A stretch of 64,000 bases of DNA from an uncultured Candidatus Soleaferrea sp. (GCA_934527325.1 CAKTAG010000001.1:1-64000); one strand, 5' to 3'. Shown: positions 33,168 to 42,127, counted from the stretch's first letter. Numbers and translations are program-made. The notes: a model not told the origin generated them from the sequence alone.

Positions 33168-33195
33168 AAACCTTATTAATGGAGGTGTTTTTATT

Positions 33196-33564
33196 ATGGC
33201 TCGAATTGCTGGTGTTGATTTACCACGCGAAAAGAGAGTTGAAATAGGTTTAACCTATATTTATGGAATAGGTTTAAGTAATTCAAGAAAGATATTAAAA
33301 AATACAGGAGTTAATCCAGACACTAGAGTTAAGGATTTAACAGAAGACGAAATTGCAAAAATAAGAGAATATATAGATAAAAATGTTAAAGTTGAAGGTG
33401 ACCTTAGAAGAGAAGTGGCGTTAAACATAAAGCGCTTAATAGAAATTAATTGCTATAGAGGTATCCGCCATAGAAAAGGGTTACCTGTTAGAGGTCAAAA
33501 AACTAAAACTAATGCAAGGACTCGTAAAGGTCCTAAAAAAACAATCGCTAATAAGAAAAAATAG
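33196..33564 (+). CDS. rpsM: 30S ribosomal protein S13
   Basis: S13 (122 aa) bridges the subunits and contacts P-site t[73 protein letters not shown] (in parts) are typical. GGAGGTG precedes the ATG. rpsK follows after 17 bases. Confidence 0.98.
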   Translation: MARIAGVDLPREKRVEIGLTYIYGIGLSNSRKILKNTGVNPDTRVKDLTEDEIAKIREYIDKNVKVEGDLRREVALNIKRLIEINCYRGIRHRKGLPVRGQKTKTNARTRKGPKKTIANKKK

Positions 33565-33581
33565 TGAGGGAGGGTTAAAAA

Positions 33582-33983
33582 ATGGCAAAAGCTACAGTTA
33601 AAAAAGTATCAAAAAGAAGAACTGGCAAACGTAAGAACATAGAGCGTGGTGCAGCGCATATACAATCTACCTTTAATAACACTATTGTAACTATTACCGA
33701 TGCACAAGGCAACGCATTATCTTGGGCAAGCTCTGGTGGGCTTGGGTTTAAAGGTTCTAGAAAATCTACTCCGTTTGCTTCTCAAATGGCTGCAGAAACC
33801 GCTGCAAAAGCTGCTATGGAACATGGTTTAAAATCTGTAGAAGTTTTTGTTAAAGGTCCTGGATCTGGTAGAGAAGCTGCTATACGTGCTTTACAATCAG
33901 CTGGTTTAGAAGTTAACATGATTAAAGATGTTACACCTATACCTCATAATGGATGTAGACCACCAAAAAGAAGACGTGTATAA
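33582..33983 (+). CDS. rpsK: 30S ribosomal protein S11
   Basis: S11 (133 aa) lies on the platform by the mRNA exit. [55 protein letters not shown] and the CRPPKRRRV end are diagnostic. A 203-base spacer holding structured element C separates it from rpsD. Confidence 0.98.
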   Translation: MAKATVKKVSKRRTGKRKNIERGAAHIQSTFNNTIVTITDAQGNALSWASSGGLGFKGSRKSTPFASQMAAETAAKAAMEHGLKSVEVFVKGPGSGREAAIRALQSAGLEVNMIKDVTPIPHNGCRPPKRRRV

Positions 33984-34009
33984 TTGCTAGACGTTATTGT
34001 ATTTAATAA

Positions 34010-34186
34010 TTTTGGTCAGTAAAAAAGAAAGGAGACAATTTCCACTAAAAAGTATACATGGTTTAACATTTTGTAAAATATTAAATTTTAAATTGTGTGT
34101 TAAAACATCAAGACCAATTATTTTAATAAAGATGTTTATTGGTTAAATTGGTTAACCAATGTTATGTAGTGGAAAGGTTAAGTTAG
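34010..34186 (+). promoter_or_regulatory. Structured RNA element upstream of rpsD (copy C of three)
   Basis: A shorter relative of copies A and B. TTGGTC 34012-34017; AAAGGAG 34028-34034, 153 bases before ATG; AACATC 34104-34109 with GATGTT 34131-34136 enclosing GACCAA 34112-34117 (complementary to TTGGTC) and a TTATT/AATAA hairpin. A perfect 9-bp helix, TTTCCACTA 34039-34047 with TAGTGGAAA 34167-34175, closes the whole element; its 3' strand overlaps the GGAAAGG near the rpsD start. A perfect 12-bp palindrome (TTGGTTAACCAA, near 34149-34160) lies inside. The CCCT/AGGG part of copies A and B is missing. Confidence 0.72.
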
Positions 34187-34813
34187 ATGGCAAGATATAC
34201 TGGACCAGTGTGTAGACTTTGCCGTAGAGAGGGTGAAAAACTCTTTTTAAAAGGTGAAAGATGTTACACTGATAAATGTGCAGTGTCTCGTAGAGCATCA
34301 GCTCCGGGGCAACACGGTAAAAATAGAAAGAAATTTTCTGAATATGGATTGCAACTTAGAGCTAAGCAAAAAGCTAGACGTTACTATGGTGTTCTAGAAA
34401 GCCAATTTGAAAAATATTTTGATATGGCTACTAGAAAACAAGGTATGGCTGGTGAAAATTTATTAAAAATATTAGAATCTAGGTTCGATAATATTGTGTA
34501 TAGGTCTGGCATGGCAAGTTCACGTAAAGAAGCTAGACAATTAATTAGGCATAACCATTTTACACTTAATGGTAAAAAAGCTAACATACCTTCTATTTTG
34601 TTAAAGCCAGGTGATGAAATAGCTATAGCAGAAAAAAGTAGAGTACTAGGCAAAATAAAAAATATTATAGATGCTAATAGTTCAAGGGTAAAACCACAAT
34701 GGCTTGACGTAGATTTAACTAATTTTACTTCTAAAGTGGTGCAAATGCCTAGCCGTGAAGATATAGATATTAATATAGAAGAGCATTTAATTGTTGAGCT
34801 TTATTCTAAATAA
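34187..34813 (+). CDS. rpsD: 30S ribosomal protein S4
   Basis: S4 (208 aa) nucleates 30S assembly and in several bacteria represses its own m[26 protein letters not shown] with CxxC...C near residues 9-31 is the zinc-finger-like form; the S4 domain includes [24 protein letters not shown] residues (here [20 protein letters not shown]) and [21 protein letters not shown] sequence. Its leader (copy C) can sequester the ribosome-binding GGAAAGG, so autogenous control is plausible. Confidence 0.97.
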   Translation: MARYTGPVCRLCRREGEKLFLKGERCYTDKCAVSRRASAPGQHGKNRKKFSEYGLQLRAKQKARRYYGVLESQFEKYFDMATRKQGMAGENLLKILESRFDNIVYRSGMASSRKEARQLIRHNHFTLNGKKANIPSILLKPGDEIAIAEKSRVLGKIKNIIDANSSRVKPQWLDVDLTNFTSKVVQMPSREDIDINIEEHLIVELYSK

Positions 34814-34894
34814 TAGTTAATATATTTTGGGTTGGCAAAGAATACGGATTAATAAGATGTAAATTAACATTCTTATTTAGGGAGGATTAGGTTT

Positions 34895-35857
34895 TTGATA
34901 AGTATAGATAAACCCGAGATAAAGTCGGTTGATTTGCTGCCAGACGGCACATATGGTAAATTTGTTGTTGAACCACTTGAACGTGGTTTTGGAACAACTT
35001 TAGGTAATAGTTTAAGGCGTGTTTTACTTTCATCTTTACCTGGGGTAGCAGTTAATTCGGTAGAAATAGATGGAGTTCAGCATGAATTTTCAACTATACC
35101 AGGAGTTAAAGAAGATGTTGCAGAAATAATTCTTAACTTAAAAGGCTTAAAAATAAAGTTTTTAGATGAAGAAGATTTTAAAACTGTTTATATTAATGAA
35201 CAAGGGGAATGTGAAGTAAAAGCAAAGTCTATTATTACAGATTCACAGATTAAAATAATTAATCCAGATATGCATATTGCTTACCTTGGTAAAGATGCTA
35301 AATTAAAAATGGAGATTAATGTTAGCAAAGGTAGAGGATATGTTGCTGCAGAAAGAAATAAAGCAGAGGGCAATTTTGGAATAGGAGTTATTCCTATAGA
35401 TAGTATTTATACTCCAGTTTTACGAGTTAACTATACAGTAGAAAATACTCGTGTTGGGCAGATAACAGATTATGATAAACTATCGATAGAAGTGTGGACT
35501 GATGGTGTACTCTCGGCGAAGGAAGCAGTTTCTTACGCGGCCAAGATACTCAACGAACATCTTAATTTGTTTACTGGCCTTTGTGAAGAGGTTAAGGAAA
35601 CAGAAATAATGATTGATAAACATTTGAGTGAGAAGGAAAGAATACTTGAGATGACCATTGAGGAGCTTGACTTATCTGTTCGGTCATATAATTGCTTAAA
35701 ACGTTCTGGAGCTAAAACAATAAGAGATTTAATAGGTAAAACTCAAGATGATTTAATGAAAGTTAGAAATTTAGGTAAAAAATCTCTTGATGAAGTAATT
35801 GAAAAATTAAATTCCTTAGGCTTTTCTTTTTCTAAAGAAGAAGATGAAGAAGAATAG
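34895..35857 (+). CDS. rpoA: DNA-directed RNA polymerase subunit alpha
   Basis: RpoA (320 aa) dimerises to start RNA polymerase assembly; its C-terminal domain contacts UP elements and activators. [26 protein letters not shown] is the N-terminal domain motif; the C-terminal domain has [22 protein letters not shown] and [16 protein letters not shown]. Start TTG 34895 lies after GGGAGG. A small hairpin (AATAAGA with TCTTATT near 34851-34877) sits just upstream of that site. Confidence 0.98.
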   Translation: MISIDKPEIKSVDLLPDGTYGKFVVEPLERGFGTTLGNSLRRVLLSSLPGVAVNSVEIDGVQHEFSTIPGVKEDVAEIILNLKGLKIKFLDEEDFKTVYINEQGECEVKAKSIITDSQIKIINPDMHIAYLGKDAKLKMEINVSKGRGYVAAERNKAEGNFGIGVIPIDSIYTPVLRVNYTVENTRVGQITDYDKLSIEVWTDGVLSAKEAVSYAAKILNEHLNLFTGLCEEVKETEIMIDKHLSEKERILEMTIEELDLSVRSYNCLKRSGAKTIRDLIGKTQDDLMKVRNLGKKSLDEVIEKLNSLGFSFSKEEDEEE

Positions 35858-35947
35858 AGTAATATATAAATAGCAATAAAAAGGTTAGGTTAAGAATAAA
35901 AAATATTAATTACAAAAAATTTCTAAGGGTAAAGGAGTGATTTTTAA

Positions 35948-36289
35948 ATGCCTGGTACTAGAAAACTTGGCAGGTCGTCTGCTCATAGAAGAGCGATGCT
36001 CAGAGCGATGGTTACTTTTTTACTAGAAAAAGGTAAAATTGAAACTACTGTTACACGTGCTAAAGAAGTTAGAAGTGTTACAGAAAAGATGATTACAAAA
36101 GCGAAGAATAATACTTTGCACAATAAAAGGCAGGTTATGAGTTATATTACAAAAGAAGATGTTGTAAAAAAACTTTTTGATGAGATAGCGCCTAAATATA
36201 TGAATGTTAATGGTGGTTATACAAAAATAACTAAAATTGGCACCCGTAGAGGAGACGCAGCAGAAATGGCAATAATAGAATTGTGCTAG
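35948..36289 (+). CDS. rplQ: 50S ribosomal protein L17
   Basis: L17 (113 aa) lies near the tunnel exit and closes the alpha operon. [38 protein letters not shown] (in parts) and [22 protein letters not shown] are diagnostic. In many Firmicutes the ECF ecfA1-ecfA2-ecfT genes, truA, rplM and rpsI come next; here a terminator and an intron relic follow. Confidence 0.98.
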   Translation: MPGTRKLGRSSAHRRAMLRAMVTFLLEKGKIETTVTRAKEVRSVTEKMITKAKNNTLHNKRQVMSYITKEDVVKKLFDEIAPKYMNVNGGYTKITKIGTRRGDAAEMAIIELC

Positions 36290-36350
36290 TAAGTTAACAG
36301 TTATTAACTATTAATCTATAAAATAGTTAATGTTTTATGTTTATTATAAA

Positions 36351-36395
36351 AGCTGCATGGTAGTCTATAATAGATTTTACCATGCAGCTGCTTTT
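36351..36395 (+). terminator. Terminator of the ribosomal supercluster
   Basis: A perfect 12-bp stem (36351-36362 with 36378-36389), a 15-base loop and a CTTTTAT tail. It lies 60 bases after rplQ. Confidence 0.85.
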
Positions 36396-36397
36396 AT

Positions 36398-36541
36398 GTG
36401 CGCCTTGCGGGGGGCGCACGTCACTAATGGATGAAAGTTCCTAATCCGCCCTAGTAGTGGGAAGGATACAGCCAAGACCAAGGGTGTCCTATTCATGTAA
36501 AGCTAAAGCTCACTCACTCCTCCGGCACAGTCGGGGGGGTT
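36398..36541 (+). mobile_element. 5' fragment of a group II intron (class C-like), decayed
   Basis: The segment starts GTGCGCC, the usual 5' end of bacterial group II introns, and continues with domain I features: a hairpin GTGCGCC...GGGCGCAC, ATGGATGAAAGTTCC, CGCCCTAGTAGTGGGAAGG, then ACAGCCAAGACCAAGGGTGTCC, a set of motifs known from clostridial class C introns with a maturase. After about 100-145 bases the match stops; no maturase ORF, domain V or 3' end follows. It begins directly behind the T tract of the rplQ terminator, the favoured site of class C introns. Its G+C is well above the surroundings, a sign of foreign origin. Confidence 0.7.
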
Positions 36542-36563
36542 ATTGTCACGTTTAGGCAACAAT

Positions 36564-36617
36564 AAAAAAGAACCGTAACAAACCAAACTCAAAAAGAATT
36601 AGTTAGTTACAGTTCTT
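36564..36617 (-). terminator. Terminator of the minus-strand tRNA cluster
   Basis: A 12-bp stem with one G-U pair (36568-36579 with 36606-36617) is followed on the minus strand by a run of six T. It lies about 108 bases after tRNA-Gln. Between them the minus-strand sequence is AT-rich with nothing else recognised. Confidence 0.75.
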
Positions 36618-36724
36618 ACTCAATTTAACAATCTGTTAATATTAATGCCTTATTAGTGATTGACAAATAGCAGTTATTTTTAGTTTGATGCTTAAAACAG
36701 ATTCTTAAAAAGAAATAAAAATTT

Positions 36725-36800
36725 TGGCTGGGATGGATGGATTCGAACCATCGGAATGACGGAGTCAAAGTCCGTTGCCTTACCGCTTGGCTACATCCCA
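36725..36800 (-). tRNA. tRNA-Gln (anticodon TTG)
   Basis: A 76-base cloverleaf on the minus strand, with anticodon loop CTTTGAC, T-loop GGTTCGAATCC and CCA encoded. It is the last of four minus-strand tRNAs transcribed together from a promoter near 37150. Confidence 0.95.
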
Positions 36801-36818
36801 ATATAACTATAATAAAAA

Positions 36819-36896
36819 TGGGGTGGATAATCGGAGTCGAACCGACGACCTCCAGAGCCACAATCTGGCGCTCTAACCAACTGAGCTATATCCACC
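36819..36896 (-). tRNA. tRNA-His (anticodon GTG)
   Basis: Minus-strand cloverleaf with loop TTGTGGC. The extra G at position -1 paired with discriminator C73, the identity element for HisRS, is encoded. CCA is encoded. Confidence 0.95.
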
Positions 36897-36911
36897 GAAC
36901 GGTTTTTTTAC

Positions 36912-36988
36912 TGGCATGCCAAGAGGGATTTGAACCCCCGACCTACTGCTTAGAAGGCAGTTGCTCTATCCAGCTGAGCTATTGGCAC
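36912..36988 (-). tRNA. tRNA-Arg (anticodon TCT)
   Basis: Minus-strand 77-base cloverleaf with anticodon loop CTTCTAA, reading AGA and AGG, the preferred arginine codons in AT-rich genomes. CCA is encoded. Confidence 0.95.
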
Positions 36989-36999
36989 AGAATAAAAAA

Positions 37000-37073
<74 letters not shown>

Positions 37074-37121
37074 ACACATACAATCTATAGAAAATTAAAT
37101 CTTGTAAATTACTCTAAAATT

Positions 37122-37150
37122 ATAATATCAAAAAAATATTTAGTTGTCAA
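37122..37150 (-). promoter_or_regulatory. Promoter of the tRNA-Gly-Arg-His-Gln cluster
   Basis: On the minus strand TTGACA (37145-37150) and TATTAT (37122-37127) are separated by 17 bases, about 50 bases upstream of tRNA-Gly. Confidence 0.7.
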
Positions 37151-37192
37151 TACATTTTAGAAAAAATTTTATTTTTATTTTTAAATTGATAT

Positions 37193-37232
37193 ATAAAATC
37201 AGGATCTCTGGGTAAGGCTGGAGATCCTGATT
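37193..37232 (-). terminator. Terminator of nrdD
   Basis: A perfect 12-bp stem (37197-37208 with 37221-37232), with TTTTAT following on the minus strand, 15 bases after the nrdD stop. Confidence 0.75.
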
Positions 37233-37246
37233 AATTATAATCAAAT

Positions 37247-39562
37247 TTATATTTGATGTTTTACTCGCTGTTTTTCTTCTGCTCGTTTAGCATCATTAAA
37301 TCTATCTAATGTTCCAACAAGGTAGCCTGTAATTCTTCTTATTCGTTCAAATTTAGGGCCACCATCATTTTCAGTTCTACCGCATTTTGGGCATTTATCG
37401 TTTATTATTCCAGTAAAACCACAAACAGGGTCTCTATCTACAGGGTGATTAATAGAACCATAGCCTATACCTACTTCTTTCATGTATTTAATTATTTTTT
37501 CAAATGCATCAACATTACAAGTAGGGTCAGAATCCAGCTCAACGTAAGTAATGTGGCCACCATTAGTTAAAGCATGGTAAGGTGCTTCTAATTTAATTTT
37601 GTTGTATGCCGAAATATTATAATAAACAGGAATGTGAAAGGAATTGGTATAATATTCTCTATCTGTAACTCCTTTTATAGTTCCATATCTTTTATTATCT
37701 ATTTTAACAAATCTACCAGAAAGTCCTTCGGCTGGCGTAGCTAGTAAAGAAAAATTTAACTTATATTTTTCACATGCTTCATCCATTCTATTTCTCATAT
37801 GTCCAATTATTTTTAAACCTAATTGTTGAGCTTCATCTGATTCTCCATGATGTTTACCTATTAATGCAACTAAACATTCTGCTAACCCAATAAAACCCAT
37901 TGTTAAAGTTCCATGTTTAAGAATTTCACCTATTTTATCGTCCATACTAAGTTTATCAGATTCTAACCATAAACCTTGACCCATTAAAAAGGGGAAGTTT
38001 TTCACTTTTTTTTGAGATTGAATTTCAAAACGAGCCAATAGTTGAGATATTACAATATCTATTTTTTCATCTAAATCTTTAAAAAATGCATTTATGTTTT
38101 TATTTGCTTTTATTCCAATTCTAGGTAAATTAATTGATGTAAAACTCAGGTTTCCTCTGCCTGAAATAACTTCTTTTGATTTATCATAAATGTTAGCCAT
38201 TACCCTTGTTCTGCAACCCATATAGGCTACTTCTGTGTTGCTATCGCCAGCTTTATAATATTTAGCATTGTATGGTGCATCTAAAAAAGAAAAGTTAGGG
38301 AAAAGTCGTTTAGCAGAAACTTTACAAGCTAATTTAAACAAATCATAATTAGGTTCACCTGGGTTAAAGTTAATACCTTCTTTTACTTTAAATATATGAA
38401 TTGGGAAAATAGGTGTTTCACCGTTGCCTAATCCTGCTTCTGTAGCAAGCAGTAAATTTTTTATAACTAATCGTCCTTCTGGTGAAGTATCTGTGCCATA
38501 ATTTAAAGAACTAAATGGAATTTGTGCCCCTGCTCTAGAGTGCATAGTATTAAGGTTATGTATTAATGCCTCCATAGCTTGGTAAGTAGCTCTATTAATT
38601 TCTTTTATAGAATTTTTAATAGCAAAATTTTGAATTTTTTCTGCCTTTTCTTTACCTACTTTTTCTGTAAGCAAGTTCATTTCTATTTTATAATAGTCAT
38701 CAGATTTAATTTTAGGGAACAACTTATAATTATCTTTTATGTTTTTTAATATAGATGATACGAATTCATCAGCATTATCTAAACCTAATAATAAATCTAC
38801 TGCTTTAACTAAATTGGTTTTATAAATTTTATAATAAGTTTTAGTTACACCTATGGCCATTGCAAAATCAAAGTTAGGCACACTTTGTCCACCGTGTTGG
38901 TCGTTTTGGTTAGATTGTATAGCTATGCAAGCTAAAGCACTATAACTTTGAATGTGTGTAGGTTCTCTTAAAAAACCATGCCCTGTAGAAAAACCATTTT
39001 TAAATAATTTTTGCAAGTCTATTTGGCAGCAAGTGGTAGTTAAATTATAAAAATCTAAATCATGAATGTGTATATCACCGCATTTGTGAGCGTTTGAATG
39101 TATAGGGTCTAAAACAAACATTTCACAAAATTGTTTTGAACCCTCAGAACCATATTTAAGCATTGTACCCATTGCTGTATCACTATCTATATTGGCATTT
39201 TCTCTTTTTATATCATTTTCTGCAGCAGATTTAAAGGTTAGATCTTCATAAATTTTCATAAGGCTTGTATTCATTTCACGGATTCTAGTTCTGTCTGCTC
39301 TATATAATATATAGTTTTTAGCGGTTTTTGCATGTCCGTTTTCAATTAAAACTTTTTCAACAACATCTTGTACTTGTTCAACAGTTGGTATATTCCCAGT
39401 TAATTGTTTATCTATTTCTTCAACTACTTTGTAAGCTAAATCCAAAGCAGTGTCGTAATTGCTACCACCTACTGATTTAGCAGATTTAAAAATAGCTGTA
39501 GCAATTTTTTCAATGTTGAATGGAACATTTCTTCCATCACGTTTTTTTATTTGTGTTATCAT
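37247..39562 (-). CDS. nrdD: Anaerobic ribonucleoside-triphosphate reductase
   Basis: NrdD (771 aa) is the class III glycyl-radical reductase that makes dNTPs without oxygen. The N-terminal ATP-cone (QIKKRDGRNVPFNIEKIATA) binds the allosteric ATP/dATP. The C-terminal zinc site uses CGFTG and CPKCG, and the radical site is RITGYLVG with Gly746, 25 residues from the end. Its activase NrdG, usually directly downstream, is not in the window: a terminator and then tRNAs follow. The ATG is preceded by AAAGGG at about 11 bases. A perfect ACAATATATTGT palindrome lies upstream. Confidence 0.96.
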   Translation of the reverse strand: MITQIKKRDGRNVPFNIEKIATAIFKSAKSVGGSNYDTALDLAYKVVEEIDKQLTGNIPTVEQVQDVVEKVLIENGHAKTAKNYILYRADRTRIREMNTSLMKIYEDLTFKSAAENDIKRENANIDSDTAMGTMLKYGSEGSKQFCEMFVLDPIHSNAHKCGDIHIHDLDFYNLTTTCCQIDLQKLFKNGFSTGHGFLREPTHIQSYSALACIAIQSNQNDQHGGQSVPNFDFAMAIGVTKTYYKIYKTNLVKAVDLLLGLDNADEFVSSILKNIKDNYKLFPKIKSDDYYKIEMNLLTEKVGKEKAEKIQNFAIKNSIKEINRATYQAMEALIHNLNTMHSRAGAQIPFSSLNYGTDTSPEGRLVIKNLLLATEAGLGNGETPIFPIHIFKVKEGINFNPGEPNYDLFKLACKVSAKRLFPNFSFLDAPYNAKYYKAGDSNTEVAYMGCRTRVMANIYDKSKEVISGRGNLSFTSINLPRIGIKANKNINAFFKDLDEKIDIVISQLLARFEIQSQKKVKNFPFLMGQGLWLESDKLSMDDKIGEILKHGTLTMGFIGLAECLVALIGKHHGESDEAQQLGLKIIGHMRNRMDEACEKYKLNFSLLATPAEGLSGRFVKIDNKRYGTIKGVTDREYYTNSFHIPVYYNISAYNKIKLEAPYHALTNGGHITYVELDSDPTCNVDAFEKIIKYMKEVGIGYGSINHPVDRDPVCGFTGIINDKCPKCGRTENDGGPKFERIRRITGYLVGTLDRFNDAKRAEEKQRVKHQI

Positions 39563-39617
39563 TGTTTATAAACCCTTTCTAATTTTAGCTAAAAATATTA
39601 TTAAGCAATTTTTTGCA

Positions 39618-39629
39618 ACAATATATTGT
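39618..39629 (-). promoter_or_regulatory. Candidate NrdR box upstream of nrdD
   Basis: ACAATATATTGT is a perfect palindrome 56 bases upstream of nrdD and matches the core of the NrdR box (family consensus close to ACACWATATATWGTGT). NrdR usually binds two such boxes about three helix turns apart; I do not see a good second copy. The nrdR gene is not in the window. Confidence 0.45.
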
Positions 39630-39751
39630 ATGTTTGTTGTTAAACACAAGTTATTATATCATATATGTAGTATATGTTCAATACAATTATTAAATAAAAA
39701 AAATAAAATTGTAACTTTACAAACTGCTTTTGCAATTTAAAAATTTATCTA

Positions 39752-39780
39752 TTGAAAAAATAAAAATAATATGTTATAAT
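39752..39780 (+). promoter_or_regulatory. Promoter of the tRNA-Leu pair
   Basis: TTGAAA at 39752-39757 and TATAAT at 39775-39780 with a 17-base spacer; the first tRNA begins 12 bases after the -10 box. Confidence 0.75.
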
Positions 39781-39791
39781 ACAACCAGTAG

Positions 39792-39879
39792 GCAGGTGTG
39801 GCGGAATTGGCAGACGCGCTACTTTGAGGGGGTAGTGAGCATTTTGTTCGTATGGGTTCAAGTCCCATCATCTGCACCA
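39792..39879 (+). tRNA. tRNA-Leu (anticodon GAG)
   Basis: An 88-base class II tRNA. The acceptor GCAGGTG pairs with CATCTGC, the anticodon loop is TTGAGGG, there is a long variable arm, T-loop GGTTCAAGTCC, and CCA is encoded. Confidence 0.95.
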
Positions 39880-39905
39880 ATTTTTAAATTTTTGTTTATT
39901 TTATT

Positions 39906-39992
39906 GCGGATGTGGTGAAATTGGCAGACACATATGATTCAGGTTCATATGCTTTTGTAAGCGTGCAGGTTCAAGTCCTGTCATCCGCACCA
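39906..39992 (+). tRNA. tRNA-Leu (anticodon CAG)
   Basis: An 87-base class II tRNA 26 bases after the first, with anticodon loop TTCAGGT, a long variable arm and CCA. Its anticodon stem can extend to 7 bp (CATATGA/TCATATG). CTG is a rare codon in so AT-rich a genome. Confidence 0.92.
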
Positions 39993-40057
39993 AAATTAAT
40001 TTTTTTGAATATTTTTAAGTATGCTTAATTGTATTTAGGCAAATAGGAGTGGTTTGT

Positions 40058-40624
40058 GTGAATAATAACAAACAACAATATACAGATGTTAAAAATGAAC
40101 TTTCTTTTAAAGAAGAAGTATTTGAGTTGTTAGATACGGCTGTTAAAACTGTGGTAGTTGCGTTATGGGTTTTTACATTTGGTTTTTCATTATCTACTGT
40201 AAAAGGTAGCTCTATGTTGCCAACTTTGCAAAATAATAACAGAGTTTTGGTTTATAGTATGTTTTATAAACCCAAATCTAAAGATGTTGTTGTTATTACT
40301 CAACCTAATTACCTTGATCATATTTTGGTAAAAAGAGTAATTGCAACAGAGGGACAAACAGTTTTTGTGGATGCAGAAGCTGGCAAGGTTTTTGTTGATG
40401 GCGAAGAATTAAATGAACCTTATATAAATGAAATAACAAAAACTGCTGGAGATATAAAATACCCTGTAACAGTACCAAAAGATTATATTTTTGCTATGGG
40501 GGATAATAGAAATGCTTCGCTTGATAGTAGATATGATAGTATAGGTATGATAAATAAAAATTATGTAAAAGGGAAGGTATTGTTTAGGTTTTTCCCTATT
40601 AATAAAATAGGGGTAATTAAATAA
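40058..40624 (+). CDS. lepB: Signal peptidase I
   Basis: The 188-aa type I signal peptidase cuts exported preproteins. One N-terminal membrane helix (VKTVVVALWVFTFGFSLS) precedes the catalytic serine in KGSSMLPTL; the general-base lysine is in LVKRVIATEG; AMGDNRNASLDSRYDSIG is the box E region. GTG 40058, eight bases after AGGAG, is chosen, since the upstream GTG 40049 overlaps the ribosome-binding site. It begins the lepB-rbgA-rnhB-yraN run, a usual clostridial order. Confidence 0.94.
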   Translation: MNNNKQQYTDVKNELSFKEEVFELLDTAVKTVVVALWVFTFGFSLSTVKGSSMLPTLQNNNRVLVYSMFYKPKSKDVVVITQPNYLDHILVKRVIATEGQTVFVDAEAGKVFVDGEELNEPYINEITKTAGDIKYPVTVPKDYIFAMGDNRNASLDSRYDSIGMINKNYVKGKVLFRFFPINKIGVIK

Positions 40625-41497
40625 ATGCCTGAAATAGTTGATGTTCAATGGTTCCCTGGCCACATGGCTAAAACAAGGCGGTTAATAGAAAAAAATTTAC
40701 CACTTGTTGATATTGTTATAGAAATTTTAGATGCAAGAGCACCAATAAGCAGTGCTAACCCTGATTTAAATAAAATTATAAAAAATAAGCCTAAAATTAT
40801 TTTAATTAATAAAAGTGATTTAGTTAATGAAGATGTTGTTAATAAATGGATATCGTATTATAGTAGAGATAATATTAAAGCTGTAGCTGTTGATAGTAGA
40901 GATGGTAAAAATTTAAATAAAATAAATTTAGTTATTAGGAATATTTTAAAAACGAAGATAGAAAAAAGAATGCAAATAGGCATGGTTGGAATGCCTATAA
41001 GAGCTATGGTGGTAGGTATTCCTAATGTAGGTAAATCATCTTTTATAAATAAAATGGCAAAAAAGAAAAAAACAAAGGTTGAAGATAGGCCCGGTGTAAC
41101 TAGGGGTAAGCAGTGGGTAATTGCAGAAAATGGCTTAGAGCTTTTAGATATGCCAGGGGTTTTATGGCCCAAATTTGATGATAAAAAAGTAGGGGAAAAA
41201 TTAGCTTTTTTAGGTTCAGTAAAAGATGATATACTAGATACAGAAAATTTAGCAGTTAGGTTACTAGAGTTTTTGTGTAAGAATTATAAAAGGTTGCTTT
41301 TAGCAAGGTATAAAGTAGAAGAAGATATTATTGATTTGGAAGATTTTTATGCACTTCTTAAATGTATAGGCAAAAAACGAGGAATGGTGATTGCTGGTGG
41401 GAGTGTTGATTTAGAACGTGCGGCAATAATGGTTTTAGATGAATTTAGAGCTGGCAAAATAGGGAAAATTTCATTAGAAGTTCCACAAGGTTATTAA
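40625..41497 (+). CDS. rbgA: Ribosome biogenesis GTPase RbgA (YlqF)
   Basis: RbgA (290 aa) promotes late 50S assembly in Firmicutes. It is a circularly permuted GTPase: G4 (INKSD near residue 60) precedes G1 (GIPNVGKSS near 132) and G3 (DMPG near 176). The start VQWFPGHMAKTRR is the family signature. The ATG follows immediately after the lepB stop, without its own strong ribosome-binding site, so translation is coupled. Confidence 0.96.
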   Translation: MPEIVDVQWFPGHMAKTRRLIEKNLPLVDIVIEILDARAPISSANPDLNKIIKNKPKIILINKSDLVNEDVVNKWISYYSRDNIKAVAVDSRDGKNLNKINLVIRNILKTKIEKRMQIGMVGMPIRAMVVGIPNVGKSSFINKMAKKKKTKVEDRPGVTRGKQWVIAENGLELLDMPGVLWPKFDDKKVGEKLAFLGSVKDDILDTENLAVRLLEFLCKNYKRLLLARYKVEEDIIDLEDFYALLKCIGKKRGMVIAGGSVDLERAAIMVLDEFRAGKIGKISLEVPQGY

Positions 41498-41524
41498 TGT
41501 ATTTTTATATGGAGTTTTTTATAG

Positions 41525-42127
41525 ATGGATAAATACACTAAGTTATACTATAGCAAAGGTTATAAAGTTATAGCGGGAATAGATGAAGCAGGACGTGGGC
41601 CTTTGGCCGGTCCTGTTTTTGCTAGTGTTGTTATATTACCTGAAAATCATTCAATAGTTGGGTTAGCAGATTCTAAAAAACTTACAGAAAAAAAGAGAGA
41701 AGAATTATTTAAACAAATTATAGAAAAAGCTGTTGATTATTCTGTGGCTAGTTCAAGTGAAGCAGAAATTGATGAAATTAATATTTTACAGGCTACATTT
41801 TTAGCCATGAAAAGAGCTTTAAAAAAATTAAAAATTAAACCAGAAATAATTTTAATCGATGGAAATAGAGGCCCTGAAATTGATATTCCTATGGAGTGTA
41901 TTGTAAAAGGTGATAGTTTAGTAGAATCTATTTCAGCAGCGTCTATTTTAGCAAAAGTTTCAAGGGATAAATTTATAACAGAATTGTCGAAACAGTACCC
42001 TCAATATGGGTTAGAAAAACATAAAGGTTACGGTACAAAAATGCACTACGAAGCAATAAAGAAGTATGGAATCTCTAAAATACATAGAAAAACTTTTTTA
42101 AAAAAAATAATTGGAAAAGAATGTTGA
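41525..42127 (+). CDS. rnhB: Ribonuclease HII
   Basis: RNase HII (200 aa) removes RNA primers and single ribonucleotides from DNA. The catalytic acids are in AGIDEAGRGPLAGPV (Asp-Glu), the ILIDGNRG segment (Asp) and the SAASILAKVSRD segment; the end has KHKGYGTKMHYEAIKKYG. It overlaps yraN by 7 bases. GGAGTTTTTTATAG precedes the ATG. Confidence 0.96.
   Translation: MDKYTKLYYSKGYKVIAGIDEAGRGPLAGPVFASVVILPENHSIVGLADSKKLTEKKREELFKQIIEKAVDYSVASSSEAEIDEINILQATFLAMKRALKKLKIKPEIILIDGNRGPEIDIPMECIVKGDSLVESISAASILAKVSRDKFITELSKQYPQYGLEKHKGYGTKMHYEAIKKYGISKIHRKTFLKKIIGKEC

Noticed and set aside
39730..39918. 62-codon open frame near 39.8 kb
   Set aside because: It overlaps the promoter and the first tRNA-Leu; not a gene.
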